From contig JAQTMD010000033.1 in the NCBI GenBank assembly GCA_028714595.1, positions 1-11,507 of the forward strand: 11,507 nt of DNA, in the 5' to 3' direction. Shown here piece after piece: positions 1 through 7,386 of this stretch (the first letter of the stretch is position 1; each line of letters opens with the position of its first letter). The notes under the pieces are model-generated. The model made no database searches. It saw only the letters and a program-made list of their open reading frames with translations, and had not been told where the DNA came from. Made by a program: the position numbers and the translations under genes. This stretch comes from Candidatus Omnitrophota bacterium (GTDB lineage: Bacteria; Omnitrophota; Gorgyraeia; Gygaellales; Profunditerraquicolaceae).

Positions 1-97
1 GGCGGTAAAAGAAGGCAGGATCAAAAAAGGCGATATCGTGCTCCTGGATGCCTTCGGCGCAGGGCTGGTGTGGGGCGCGGTCATCATCGAGTGGTAA
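1..97 (+). CDS. fabH: 3-oxoacyl-ACP synthase III (FabH), C-terminal fragment
   Basis: Partial gene: 31 codons in the frame starting at base 2, ending at TAA 95-97. FabH condenses acetyl-CoA (or a branched acyl-CoA) with malonyl-ACP and so starts type II fatty-acid synthesis in the cytoplasm. The visible tail reads KKGDIVLLDAFGAGLVWGAV then IIEW, which matches the very conserved FabH C-terminus (in E. coli LLEAFGGGFTWGSALVRF), including the Gly-rich turn and Trp-Gly that close the thiolase fold. The catalytic Cys-His-Asn residues lie off the window. fabD starts 15 nt downstream, as expected for a fabH-fabD-fabG-acpP-fabF operon. The position next to fabD makes FabH much more likely than another condensing enzyme. 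Confidence 0.88.
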   Translation, partial: AVKEGRIKKGDIVLLDAFGAGLVWGAVIIEW

Positions 98-112
98 TCT
101 AAAACTACGCAG

Positions 113-1027
113 ATGGAAAAAGTCGCGTTTCTCTTCGCGGGGCAGGGCAGCCAGTACGTGGGCATGGGAAAAGATTTCTTTGATTCCTTCCCTGAAAGCA
201 AGATTATCTTCAACCAGGCCTGCGACGTGCTGGGGTTTAATATTTCCCAGATCTGTTTTAACGGCCCGCCCGAACAGCTCAAACCCACGAACATCTCCCA
301 GCCTGCGATCGTTACCATGGCCATCGCAGCGCTCGAGGCGTTCAGGCGCCGGCACGGGGTCACGCCGGAGTACTGCGCGGGGTTAAGCCTGGGAGAGTAC
401 AGCGCTTTGATCGCAGCCGGGGCGATAAAGTTCAGGGACGGGCTCGTTTTGATAAAGAAACGCGGCGAGATCATGGAGCAGGAGGCGCAGCGGCTCCCGG
501 GCAGGATGGCGGCGATCCTCGAACTTGACCTCGCGAAGGTCAGCGAGATCTGCTCTCAGACCGGCGCGGAGATCGCAAACCTCAACTGTCCCGGACAGGT
601 GGTCGTCACCGGTAAGGCCCTTGCCGTCAACGATGCGGCAAACCTCTGCACCAGGGCCGGGGCAAAGCGTGTCGTGCACCTTGAGGTCAGCGGCGGTTTC
701 CACTCGTCTCTGATGCTGCACGCCTCGGAACGCCTCAAAAAAGTCCTGGATGAGACGCCGATACGCGATCCCGGGATCCCGGTGATCGGCAATTTTACCG
801 CCCGGCCCCAGCAGACCGCCGACGAGATACGCGCCAACCTCGTCAAACAGATCCACTCGCCGGTGCGCTGGGAAGAGTCGATGCGGTATATGCTCGCGCA
901 GGGCGTCACCGCGTTTTTCGAGTTCGGGCCGGGAAAGGTCTTAAAGGGCCTGATGCGCAAGATCGATCCCAACGCTAAAGTAATAACCGTAGACAAGGCC
1001 GAAGACTTGAACAGTCTTCGTGCGTAA
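113..1027 (+). CDS. fabD: malonyl-CoA:ACP transacylase
   Basis: 304 aa, full family length. It moves the malonyl group from CoA to ACP, supplying the extender for every elongation round. The N-terminal FAGQGSQYVGMG holds the oxyanion Gln11. The nucleophile elbow is GLSLGEYSAL with Ser92. Arg117 (KKRGEIM), which binds the malonyl carboxylate, and His197 (SGGFHSSLM) complete the usual set at almost the same numbering as E. coli FabD (Gln11, Ser92, Arg117, His201). GPGKVLKGL near residue 272 is the conserved C-terminal motif. The elbow has Leu where the E. coli enzyme has His (GHSLGE); this is a known variant, not a defect. The start is the ATG at 113, giving the canonical MEKVAFLFAGQGSQ; no strong Shine-Dalgarno precedes it, so translation may be coupled to fabH 15 nt upstream. 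An overlapping frame from 48 is a shadow. Confidence 0.97.
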   Translation: MEKVAFLFAGQGSQYVGMGKDFFDSFPESKIIFNQACDVLGFNISQICFNGPPEQLKPTNISQPAIVTMAIAALEAFRRRHGVTPEYCAGLSLGEYSALIAAGAIKFRDGLVLIKKRGEIMEQEAQRLPGRMAAILELDLAKVSEICSQTGAEIANLNCPGQVVVTGKALAVNDAANLCTRAGAKRVVHLEVSGGFHSSLMLHASERLKKVLDETPIRDPGIPVIGNFTARPQQTADEIRANLVKQIHSPVRWEESMRYMLAQGVTAFFEFGPGKVLKGLMRKIDPNAKVITVDKAEDLNSLRA

Positions 1028-1041
1028 GGGAGGTTAGAGGT

Positions 1042-1785
1042 ATGCGTTTAGAGAAAAGGGTTGCGCTGGTCACGGGGGGAGGCAGGGGCATCGGCCGCGA
1101 GATCGCGCTTGCGCTTGCGCGCGAAGGGGCCGACGCAGTCATCTGGGACGTCAACCCGGCTGATGCCGAGATTACCGCCAAAGATATCGAAGCTCTGGGC
1201 AGGAAAGCACTTGCGGCCCAGGTGGACGTCACCGACCTCGCCAAGGCGGAAGAGGGGATTAACAAAATCCTTGACAAATTCGGGAAGATTGATATATTAG
1301 TTAACAATGCAGGCATCACCAGAGATACGCTTTTGATGCGTATGAGCGAGGCTGACTGGGATGCAGTCATCAAGGTGAACCTCAAAGGCACCTTTAACTG
1401 CACCAAGGCAGTCACTCGCCCGATGCTCAAAAACAAGTACGGCAGGATTATCAACATCGCTTCGATCATTGGCATCATGGGCAACGCGGGCCAGGCGAAT
1501 TACGCCGCCTCAAAGGCGGGGATCATCGCCCTGACCAAGACCACGGCAAAGGAGCTGGGCAGCCGCAATATCACGGCAAATGCCGTGGCTCCGGGTTACA
1601 TCGATACCGAGATGACCCAGAAACTCCCCGAGGACGTGCGCCAGAAGATGCTGGCGCTGGTCCCCCTGGGACGGATGGGCAGGCCCGCGGACGTTGCCAA
1701 TGTGTGCGCGTTCCTTGCCTCGTCCGATGCGGATTACATCACGGGGCAGGTGATCGTGGTGGACGGCGGAATGGTGATGGCGTAA
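1042..1785 (+). CDS. fabG: 3-oxoacyl-ACP reductase (FabG), SDR family
   Basis: 247 aa, typical length. It reduces 3-oxoacyl-ACP to 3-hydroxyacyl-ACP. It is a classical short-chain dehydrogenase: cofactor loop TGGGRGIG (residues 11-18), NNAG (88-91), catalytic Asn113 (KVNLKG), Ser141, and Tyr154 with Lys158 in YAASK. The C-terminal PGYIDTEMT and ITGQVIVVDGGM are FabG-like. A good Shine-Dalgarno (GGGAGG, 1028-1033) lies upstream of the ATG, and the gap to fabD is 14 nt. Unusual: the second strand ends VIWDVN with Asp36, where E. coli FabG has uncharged residues. In classical SDRs an acidic residue here contacts the adenosine ribose hydroxyls and favours NAD(H). Operon position argues strongly for FabG rather than an unrelated SDR. 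Confidence 0.95.
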   Translation: MRLEKRVALVTGGGRGIGREIALALAREGADAVIWDVNPADAEITAKDIEALGRKALAAQVDVTDLAKAEEGINKILDKFGKIDILVNNAGITRDTLLMRMSEADWDAVIKVNLKGTFNCTKAVTRPMLKNKYGRIINIASIIGIMGNAGQANYAASKAGIIALTKTTAKELGSRNITANAVAPGYIDTEMTQKLPEDVRQKMLALVPLGRMGRPADVANVCAFLASSDADYITGQVIVVDGGMVMA

Positions 1786-1803
1786 AAGGAAAACAATCGA
1801 AAG

Positions 1804-1851
1804 CTCTTCGCTTTTCTGCGGGGTTCGTTTCCCGGAAGAGTGAGCGAAGGG
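1804..1851 (+). promoter_or_regulatory. Strong hairpin in the fabG-acpP gap (acpP leader)
   Basis: The 86-nt gap between fabG and acpP holds a long hairpin. The outer stem is 1804-1813 with 1842-1851 (core CTTCGCT/AGCGAAG perfect, G-U pairs at the ends). A partly paired middle section follows, then an inner stem 1819-1823 with 1830-1834 (CGGGG/TCCCG) and a 6-nt loop. No T-run follows (next bases are AAATGTAAGG), so it does not look like an intrinsic terminator. It stands just ahead of the acpP ribosome-binding site AAGGAGG (1858-1864). Plausible roles are an RNase processing site or a 5' stabiliser of the acpP message, allowing ACP to be made in excess of its neighbours. The role is inferred; the pairing is seen. 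Confidence 0.6.
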
Positions 1852-1871
1852 AAATGTAAGGAGGAAATCAG

Positions 1872-2111
1872 ATGGCTGTTGAAGAAAAAGTGAAATCGAT
1901 CATAGCGGAACAACTGGGGGTCAAGCCCGAGGAGGTCACTACCGAAGCATCGTTCGTCGACGACCTCGGCGCGGATTCCCTGGACACCGTGGAACTGGTC
2001 ATGGCGTTCGAAGAGGAATTCTCCATCGAGATTCCCGATGAGGATGCCGAGAAGATCACGACCGTCGGTGAGGCGATCAAGTATATCGAAGAGAAGACAG
2101 CCGGCAAGTAA
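1872..2111 (+). CDS. acpP: acyl carrier protein
   Basis: 79 aa, very acidic, the usual AcpP size. It carries growing acyl chains on 4'-phosphopantetheine and shuttles them between the Fab enzymes. The attachment motif LGADSLDTVELVM is present, with Ser36 as the prosthetic-group site. The flanking helix II acidic residues (Asp35, Asp38, Glu41) are those that dock on partner enzymes. The strong Shine-Dalgarno AAGGAGG (1858-1864) with 7 nt spacing is the best in the fab cluster, in keeping with the high ACP demand. The gene sits between a leader hairpin and a terminator-like hairpin, so it may be expressed as a separate stable short message. Confidence 0.98.
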   Translation: MAVEEKVKSIIAEQLGVKPEEVTTEASFVDDLGADSLDTVELVMAFEEEFSIEIPDEDAEKITTVGEAIKYIEEKTAGK

Positions 2112-2139
2112 CGCATGCGATAGATACGCCAGATTTGAC

Positions 2140-2173
2140 TACCCCGCCGCAATTCTTCGGCGGGGTACGTTTT
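2140..2173 (+). terminator. Intrinsic terminator or attenuator after acpP
   Basis: A perfect 10-bp GC-rich stem (2140-2149 TACCCCGCCG with 2158-2167 CGGCGGGGTA) encloses an 8-nt loop (2150-2157), followed after two bases by TTTT (2170-2173). It lies 28 nt after the acpP stop and 22 nt before fabF. The short T-run suggests partial termination, lowering fabF relative to acpP rather than separating the genes fully. No convincing promoter for fabF is visible between the hairpin and its ATG. Confidence 0.72.
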
Positions 2174-2195
2174 ATAGGGCAGATTCCGACATACT

Positions 2196-3437
2196 ATGGA
2201 AAAACGAGTCGTTGTCACGGGACTGGGAGTCATAACGCCGATCGGTAATGATGTGGCGGCCTACTGGAAATCGCTCTTGGAAGGCAAAAGCGGCATCGGC
2301 AGGCTCACTGCCATCGATCCGACGGCCTTTGACTGCAAGATCTCCGCAGAGGTCAGGGGTTTTGACCCCATGCAGTTCGGTTTTACCAAGAAGGAGATCC
2401 ACCGTACCGAGCGGTTCGTGCATTTTGCGGTCGCATCCGCTTTTCAGGCGATCGCGGACGCCGGACTTGACCTGGACAAAGAGCATAAGGAGCGCATCGG
2501 CGTTATCGTCGGCTCGGGTATCGGGTCGCTGCAGATCATGGAGGCGCAGACCCAGGTCTATTACAAGAGCGGGCCGTCGCGCCTCACGCCGTTTCTTATC
2601 CCTTCTTTGATCGTCAACGAAGCCGCAGGCCACATCGCCATACGCTGGGGCTTTAAGGGCCCGAATGCCTGCGTGACCACAGCCTGCGCGTCAGGCTCGC
2701 ATTCCATCGGAGAGGCGTTCCGGATACTCCAGCGCGGCGACGCGGATGTGATGGTCGCCGGCGGTACCGAAGGCTCCATCACGGCTTTGGGTTTAGGAGG
2801 GTTTTGCGCCCTGAAGGCGCTTTCTCAACGCAACGACGAACCCGAAAAAGCCTCGCGGCCTTTTGAGCGCGACCGTGACGGGTTCATCATGGGAGAGGGA
2901 AGCGGGGTGGTTGTCCTGGAGTCATTGGAGCATGCCCGGAAGCGCGGGGCAAAGATCTACTGTGAAGTGGCAGGGTACGGCGCCTCCTGCGACGCCTACC
3001 ATATCACCGCGCCCGACCCGGACGGCTACGGCGCTTCGCTGGCCCTGAAGTGGGCATTGAAGGATGCAAAGCTCAACCCCGAACAACTTGATTACATCAA
3101 CGCGCACGGGACCTCCACCAAGCTGAATGATAAAGTCGAGACGTTAGCGATAAAACTCGCTCTCGGCGCCCATGCCGGAAAGGTCATGGTTTCCTCAACA
3201 AAATCCATGACCGGCCATCTGCTCGGCGCTGCCGGCGGCATCGAGTTTATCGCCTGCTGCCTTGCGGTACAGCACGATTATGTCCCGCCCACCACCAACT
3301 ACGAAAATCCCGACCCCGACTGCGACCTTGATTATGTCCCCAATACCGCGCGAAAAGCGACTGTCACGGTCGCGGCGTCAAATTCCCTGGGGTTCGGCGG
3401 GCATAATGCGACGCTCATCGTCAAGAAATTCAAATAA
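2196..3437 (+). CDS. fabF: 3-oxoacyl-ACP synthase II (FabF)
   Basis: 413 aa, full length. This elongating condensing enzyme adds malonyl-ACP units to acyl-ACP with loss of CO2. The thiolase-fold Cys-His-His triad is complete: Cys164 (VTTACASGSHS), His304 (NAHGTSTKLND) and His341 (KSMTGHLLGAAGG), with Lys336 before the last. These match E. coli FabF Cys163/His303/His340. The C-terminal NSLGFGGHNAT carries the gatekeeper Phe400. The His-His pattern separates it from FabH (His-Asn). The start MEKRVVVTGLGVITPIG is canonical; no clear Shine-Dalgarno is seen before it. It follows the acpP terminator-like hairpin and ends the fatty-acid cluster. FabB is the alternative, but the acpP-fabF order and sequence favour FabF. 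Confidence 0.96.
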   Translation: MEKRVVVTGLGVITPIGNDVAAYWKSLLEGKSGIGRLTAIDPTAFDCKISAEVRGFDPMQFGFTKKEIHRTERFVHFAVASAFQAIADAGLDLDKEHKERIGVIVGSGIGSLQIMEAQTQVYYKSGPSRLTPFLIPSLIVNEAAGHIAIRWGFKGPNACVTTACASGSHSIGEAFRILQRGDADVMVAGGTEGSITALGLGGFCALKALSQRNDEPEKASRPFERDRDGFIMGEGSGVVVLESLEHARKRGAKIYCEVAGYGASCDAYHITAPDPDGYGASLALKWALKDAKLNPEQLDYINAHGTSTKLNDKVETLAIKLALGAHAGKVMVSSTKSMTGHLLGAAGGIEFIACCLAVQHDYVPPTTNYENPDPDCDLDYVPNTARKATVTVAASNSLGFGGHNATLIVKKFK

Positions 3438-3469
3438 TTTTCGTTACAACAACCCGACGGATCCAACGA

Positions 3470-4744
3470 ATGGCATACACGCTCGCAGAGAAAATCCTGA
3501 TGTCCCGTTGCGGCAAAAAGACCGTCAAACCCGGCGAATTTATCGAGGCCAGGGTCGATATCGCCCTGGGCAATGATATTACCGCGCCGCTGGCCATCGC
3601 AGAGTTCAAGAAGTCAGGCTGTGCCAGGGTTTTTGACCGGAATAAAGTCGTGCTGGTCCCCGACCATTTCACTCCGGCTAAGGATCAACGCAGCGCCAAC
3701 CAGGCAAAGATACTGGCGAATTTTGCCGCCGAGCAGAAATTGAAGAATTATTTCGAGGTCGGCTGCATGGGCATAGAGCATGCGCTGCTTCCGGAGAAGG
3801 GCCTCGTGTATCCGGGGCTCCTGGTCATCGGTGCAGATTCGCATACCTGTACGTACGGCGCTCTGGGGTGTTATTCCACCGGCGTGGGCTCGACCGATCT
3901 TGCCCGTGCTTTTATCGACGGAAAATGCTGGTTCAAGGTGCCGCCGACGATCAAATTTGTTTATAACGGCAGGCCGGGTAAATGGATCTCCGGCAAGGAT
4001 CTCATGCTTTTTACGATAGGTCAGATCGGGGTTGACGGCGCGCTCTACGCAGCCATGGAATTCAGCGGCCCGGTCATCAGAAAACTCGATATGGACTCGC
4101 GCTTTTCCATGTCCAACATGGCCATCGAAGCGGGCGCGCGCGCAGGCCTGATCGAGCCCGACCAGCTTACGCTTGATTACGTCAAAACTACGAATAAAAA
4201 AGAATGGCAAAAGAAGAAGGCTGCCTGGAAGAAATTACGATCGGATGCTGACGCCCGTTTCGCCAAGATTTATGAATGGGATGTTTCGGACTTGGAGCCG
4301 CAGGTGGCCTGTCCGCATTTGCCCTCTAACGTCAAGCCTGCTTCACAGCTCGGGGATGTCAAGCTCGACCAGGTGGTCATCGGCTCCTGCACCAACGGCA
4401 GGATCTCCGACCTGCGGATCGCGGCAAAGATATTAAAAGGAAAGAAAGTAAAAAAAGGCTTACGTCTTATCGTGATCCCGGCAACCCAGCAGATTTATCT
4501 GAAGGCGATAAGCGAAGGGCTGCTGGAAGTTTTTATCAAAGCCGGCGGAGTAGTCTCCACTCCGACCTGCGGCCCGTGCCTGGGCGGGCATGTGGGGATC
4601 CTGGCCGAAGGGGAGACTGCACTGGCCACCACCAACAGGAATTTCATCGGCAGGATGGGTTCGTCGGAATCGTTTGTCTATCTTTCAAGCCCCGCGGTCG
4701 CCGCAGCATCGGCGATCACCGGACGTATCACACCGCCCACATAA
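3470..4744 (+). CDS. leuC: 3-isopropylmalate dehydratase large subunit (archaeal/thermophile type)
   Basis: 424 aa. With LeuD it isomerises 2-isopropylmalate to 3-isopropylmalate in leucine synthesis, using a [4Fe-4S] cluster. Cluster ligands are visible: Cys307 (GSCTNGR), Cys367 and Cys370 (TPTCGPCLGGH). Other aconitase-family motifs are PDHFTP (64-69), GADSHTCTYGALG (121-133) and MSNMAIEAGAR (214-224). At 424 aa it belongs to the shorter IPMI/homoaconitase group found in archaea and some bacteria, not the roughly 466-aa E. coli type. The start is the ATG at 3470, 32 nt after fabF; no strong Shine-Dalgarno. Homoaconitase (lysine) cannot be ruled out from the large subunit alone, but LeuD and LeuB next door point to leucine. 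The stop codon abuts a perfect palindrome. Confidence 0.94.
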   Translation: MAYTLAEKILMSRCGKKTVKPGEFIEARVDIALGNDITAPLAIAEFKKSGCARVFDRNKVVLVPDHFTPAKDQRSANQAKILANFAAEQKLKNYFEVGCMGIEHALLPEKGLVYPGLLVIGADSHTCTYGALGCYSTGVGSTDLARAFIDGKCWFKVPPTIKFVYNGRPGKWISGKDLMLFTIGQIGVDGALYAAMEFSGPVIRKLDMDSRFSMSNMAIEAGARAGLIEPDQLTLDYVKTTNKKEWQKKKAAWKKLRSDADARFAKIYEWDVSDLEPQVACPHLPSNVKPASQLGDVKLDQVVIGSCTNGRISDLRIAAKILKGKKVKKGLRLIVIPATQQIYLKAISEGLLEVFIKAGGVVSTPTCGPCLGGHVGILAEGETALATTNRNFIGRMGSSESFVYLSSPAVAAASAITGRITPPT

Positions 4745-4777
4745 TACAACCCCGGGGGTTGAACCCCCGGGGTTGTA
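4745..4777. repeat. Perfect 16-bp inverted repeat in the leuC-leuD gap
   Basis: Arms 4745-4760 (TACAACCCCGGGGGTT) and 4762-4777 (AACCCCCGGGGTTGTA) are exact reverse complements around a single G at 4761. The element starts at the first base after the leuC stop and ends 9 nt before the leuD ATG, directly before the GAGG (4778-4781) that serves as leuD's ribosome-binding site. Each arm also contains the self-complementary CCCCGGGG. It resembles short REP-type dispersed palindromes. No T-run follows, so it is a poor terminator. It may stabilise the upstream message or modulate leuD translation. Confidence 0.85.
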
Positions 4778-4786
4778 GAGGTTCAG

Positions 4787-5278
4787 ATGGTTATACGAGG
4801 GAAAACGCACAAATTCGGCAGCGACGTCAATACCGACGACATTATCGCGGCCAAGTACCTGGTGTCCACCAATGCCAGGGAGCTCGGCAGCCATTGCATG
4901 GAGACCATCAAGCCCGATTTTGTCAGGCAGGTCAAGCCAGGCGATATCATCGTCGCAGGCAAGAACTTCGGCTGCGGCTCGTCGCGCGAACATGCGCCGC
5001 TGGCCATCAAGGGCTGCGGCGTGGCAGCGGTGATCGCACCGAGCTTTGCGGCGATCTTTTACCGCAATGCCATCAACATCGGTCTGCCGTTTCTGGAATT
5101 GGCGGATACCTCGAAAATCGAGGAAGGCGATGAGCTGGAGATCAACCTTGCAACCGGCACGATAAAAAATCTGACCAAAAACGAGACATATAAGACGCAG
5201 GCCTTCCCTGAATTCCTGCAGGAATTGGTGGAAAAAGGGGGGCTGATGAACTATATCAAGAACACAAAAACGAAGTAA
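4787..5278 (+). CDS. leuD: 3-isopropylmalate dehydratase small subunit
   Basis: 163 aa, the length of the archaeal-type stand-alone small (swivel-domain) subunit. It completes the isomerase active site on LeuC. Motifs are NTDDIIAAKYLVST (residues 15-28) and GKNFGCGSSREHAPLAIKG (58-76). The loop just after NTDDIIAAK decides specificity in this group: YLV-type loops are linked to isopropylmalate, YLR-type loops to homoaconitate/homocitrate. Here it is YLVST, which supports the leucine role. The ribosome-binding site is weak (GAGG at 4778-4781, 5 nt spacing) and abuts the palindrome. leuB follows after 10 nt. Confidence 0.95.
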   Translation: MVIRGKTHKFGSDVNTDDIIAAKYLVSTNARELGSHCMETIKPDFVRQVKPGDIIVAGKNFGCGSSREHAPLAIKGCGVAAVIAPSFAAIFYRNAINIGLPFLELADTSKIEEGDELEINLATGTIKNLTKNETYKTQAFPEFLQELVEKGGLMNYIKNTKTK

Positions 5279-5288
5279 GGAGCCACGT

Positions 5289-6338
5289 ATGTACAAAATA
5301 GCGGTCATCCCGGGAGACGGCACAGGGCCGGAAGTAATACGCGAGGCTGTAAAGGTGCTCGATGCCGCGTCCAAGAAATTCGGTTTCCAGTACGAATCAA
5401 AGACCTTTGATTTCGGCGGTGAGCGGTACTTGAAGACCGGCAAGACCCTTGAAGACAAAGACATCGAAGAGTTCAAGCAATACAATGCCATCCTGCTCGG
5501 CGCGATCGGCCATCCTGACGTCAAACCGGGGATCCTGGAAACAGGCGTTCTGCTCAAGCTGCGGTTTTCTCTGGACCAGTATATCAACCTGCGGCCGGTA
5601 AAACTCTATAACTCGGTTTTTTGCCCCTTAAAGGACAAAAAACCCGAGGACATTGATTTCGTGGTAGTACGTGAGAATTCCGAAGGCCTCTATAAGGGGA
5701 TGGGGGAGTTTCAGAAAAAAGGCACGCCTGAAGAAGTGGCCATCCAGATATCGTATAACACCCGAAAAGGGGTTGAGCGCTGCATCCGTTATGCCTTTGA
5801 ATTCTGCAAGAAGCGCAACAAGGGCAAGAAGCTCACCCTCTGCGGCAAGACCAATGTCCTGACCTATGCCTGGGACCTCTGGGAACGGACCTTTTATGAG
5901 GTGGCCAAAGAATATCCGGATATTATGACGGATTATGCCCATGTTGATGCTACTACCATGTGGTTTGTGAAGAACCCGGAATGGTTTGACGTGATCGTCA
6001 CCGACAACATATTCGGCGATATCATCACTGACCTTGGCGCGATGATCCAGGGAGGCATGGGTATTGCAGCGGGCGGCAATATCAATCCCAAGGGCGTCTC
6101 GATGTTCGAGCCTATCGGCGGAAGCGCTCCCAAGTACACCGGCAAGAACGTGATCAATCCGCTGGCCGCCATTTGCGCGGCAGGGATGCTGTTGGAGCAT
6201 CTCGGCGAGGCGAAAGCCGGCAAGTCGATCGAGCACGCGGTGATCGACCTGTGCAAGAATAAATTCAAGTCGCTTGCCGCCGGAAAAATGGGCTTTTCCA
6301 CGCAGGAAGCCGGCGATCTGGTCGTCAAGAATCTGTAA
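5289..6338 (+). CDS. leuB: 3-isopropylmalate dehydrogenase (possibly NADP-linked)
   Basis: 349 aa. It oxidises and decarboxylates 3-isopropylmalate to 2-ketoisocaproate. The beta-decarboxylating dehydrogenase motifs are complete: PGDGTGPEV (8-16), substrate Arg92, Arg102 and Arg128, Tyr135 (EGLYKG), Lys187, and metal ligands Asp220, Asp244 and Asp248 (TDNIFGDIITDLG). The substrate helix ETGVLLKLRFSLDQYINLRP resembles mycobacterial LeuB, with Glu84 and hydrophobic residues that face the isopropyl group. The coenzyme loop is unusual: PIGGSAPKYTG (276-286 region) has Gly278 where IPMDHs have His, and Lys282-Tyr283 where NAD enzymes have Asp-Ile. The Lys-Tyr pair is that of NADP isocitrate dehydrogenase. 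Shine-Dalgarno AAGGAG (5277-5282) overlaps the leuD stop. A tartrate/D-malate dehydrogenase is less likely given the leuCD context. Confidence 0.93.
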   Translation: MYKIAVIPGDGTGPEVIREAVKVLDAASKKFGFQYESKTFDFGGERYLKTGKTLEDKDIEEFKQYNAILLGAIGHPDVKPGILETGVLLKLRFSLDQYINLRPVKLYNSVFCPLKDKKPEDIDFVVVRENSEGLYKGMGEFQKKGTPEEVAIQISYNTRKGVERCIRYAFEFCKKRNKGKKLTLCGKTNVLTYAWDLWERTFYEVAKEYPDIMTDYAHVDATTMWFVKNPEWFDVIVTDNIFGDIITDLGAMIQGGMGIAAGGNINPKGVSMFEPIGGSAPKYTGKNVINPLAAICAAGMLLEHLGEAKAGKSIEHAVIDLCKNKFKSLAAGKMGFSTQEAGDLVVKNL

Positions 6339-6360
6339 CAATCATTTTCTAGGAGTACAC

Positions 6361-7386
6361 ATGAGAAAGAAAGCAAAATACAATGTGGCGGTCGTAGGCG
6401 TGGGCGTCGTAGGCATCGAGATGCTGCGCTGCCTCAAAAAATTCAACTTTCCCGTCGGTGAGCTGCGCGTTATGGCGCGTTCAGCACGGGAGATCGACGT
6501 TGACGGCTCAAAATACCAGGTGCAGGCCATCTCGCCTGAGGCGTTCGAGAAGATCGACATCGCATTGTTCGCCGGGACCGAAGGGGAGAAGGGCGCTGCA
6601 GTCCAGTATGCCCCTGAAGCCGTAAAGCGCGGAGCAATTGTGATCGACAACGGCGCGGATTTCCGCATGGACCCCGATGTCCCGCTGGTCGTGCCCGAGG
6701 TAAACGCAAAAAAGATAAAGAAGAACAAAGGCATCATTGCCAATCCCAATTGCTCGACCATCCAGATGGTTGTGGCGTTGGCGCCTATCCGCAAGGCAGT
6801 AGGTCTTAAGAGGGTCATTGTCACCACCCTGCAGGCTTCTTCAGGCGCAGGCAAGGCTGCGGTCGACCAGCTCAAAGAAGAGAACAAGCTGATTGCCCAG
6901 GGTGATTATCAGAACGTGCATGTCAATGTCCCCAACAAGGCTATGCCGCAGCAGCTGGCGTACAATGTCTTTCCGCACATCGGCGGATTCGCTGAAAATG
7001 ACTTTACTTCCGAAGAATGGAAGCTGGTCAAGGAGACCCACAAGATCTTAGGCGACGAAAAGATCAAGATCTCGGCTACTACCGTGCGCGTCCCGGTCAG
7101 GACCGGCCATTCAGAGGCTGTCTATTTCGAAACCAAAAAACCCATCGAGCCTGACGCGCTCAGGAAAGTCTTGAGCGAATCGCCGGGTATCATCGTCATT
7201 GACGATCCCAAGCAGGCCTTGTACCCCATGCCCAAGGACGTCGAAGGCAAGACCGAGACTTATGTCGGCCGCATCCGCAAGGACCCGTTCGTCAAAAACG
7301 GCTTCTGGCTCTGGGTGGTCGCAGATAATCTCTTAAAAGGCGCTGCGTCCAACGCCGTCCAGATCGCCCTAGAACTAGTAAAATAG
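6361..7386 (+). CDS. asd: aspartate-semialdehyde dehydrogenase
   Basis: 341 aa from the ATG at 6361. It reduces aspartyl phosphate to aspartate semialdehyde with NADPH, the branch point for lysine/diaminopimelate, threonine and methionine. Visible are the Rossmann start VAVVGVGVVGIEML (9-22), the catalytic Cys131 in NPNCSTIQ, SSGAGK (160-165), and the base His250 in RVPVRTGHSEAV. NPNCSTIQ is the motif of the Bacillus-type branch rather than of the E. coli GGNCTV type. The open frame extends upstream to 6274 inside leuB, but 6361 is chosen because AGGAG (6351-6355) lies 5 nt before it and it gives the standard N-terminus. The TAG stop (7384-7386) runs into the phased repeat element. Confidence 0.95.
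   Translation: MRKKAKYNVAVVGVGVVGIEMLRCLKKFNFPVGELRVMARSAREIDVDGSKYQVQAISPEAFEKIDIALFAGTEGEKGAAVQYAPEAVKRGAIVIDNGADFRMDPDVPLVVPEVNAKKIKKNKGIIANPNCSTIQMVVALAPIRKAVGLKRVIVTTLQASSGAGKAAVDQLKEENKLIAQGDYQNVHVNVPNKAMPQQLAYNVFPHIGGFAENDFTSEEWKLVKETHKILGDEKIKISATTVRVPVRTGHSEAVYFETKKPIEPDALRKVLSESPGIIVIDDPKQALYPMPKDVEGKTETYVGRIRKDPFVKNGFWLWVVADNLLKGAASNAVQIALELVK

Noticed and set aside
4576..5133. 185-codon + strand frame spanning the leuC-leuD junction
   Set aside because: It is out of frame with two clearly functional genes and has no protein-like motifs; it stays open only because the palindrome and flanking codons lack stops in that frame.
6274..6360. Upstream in-frame start for asd inside leuB
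   Set aside because: A good ribosome-binding site and the canonical N-terminus are at 6361; the extra 29 residues are leuB read in another frame.
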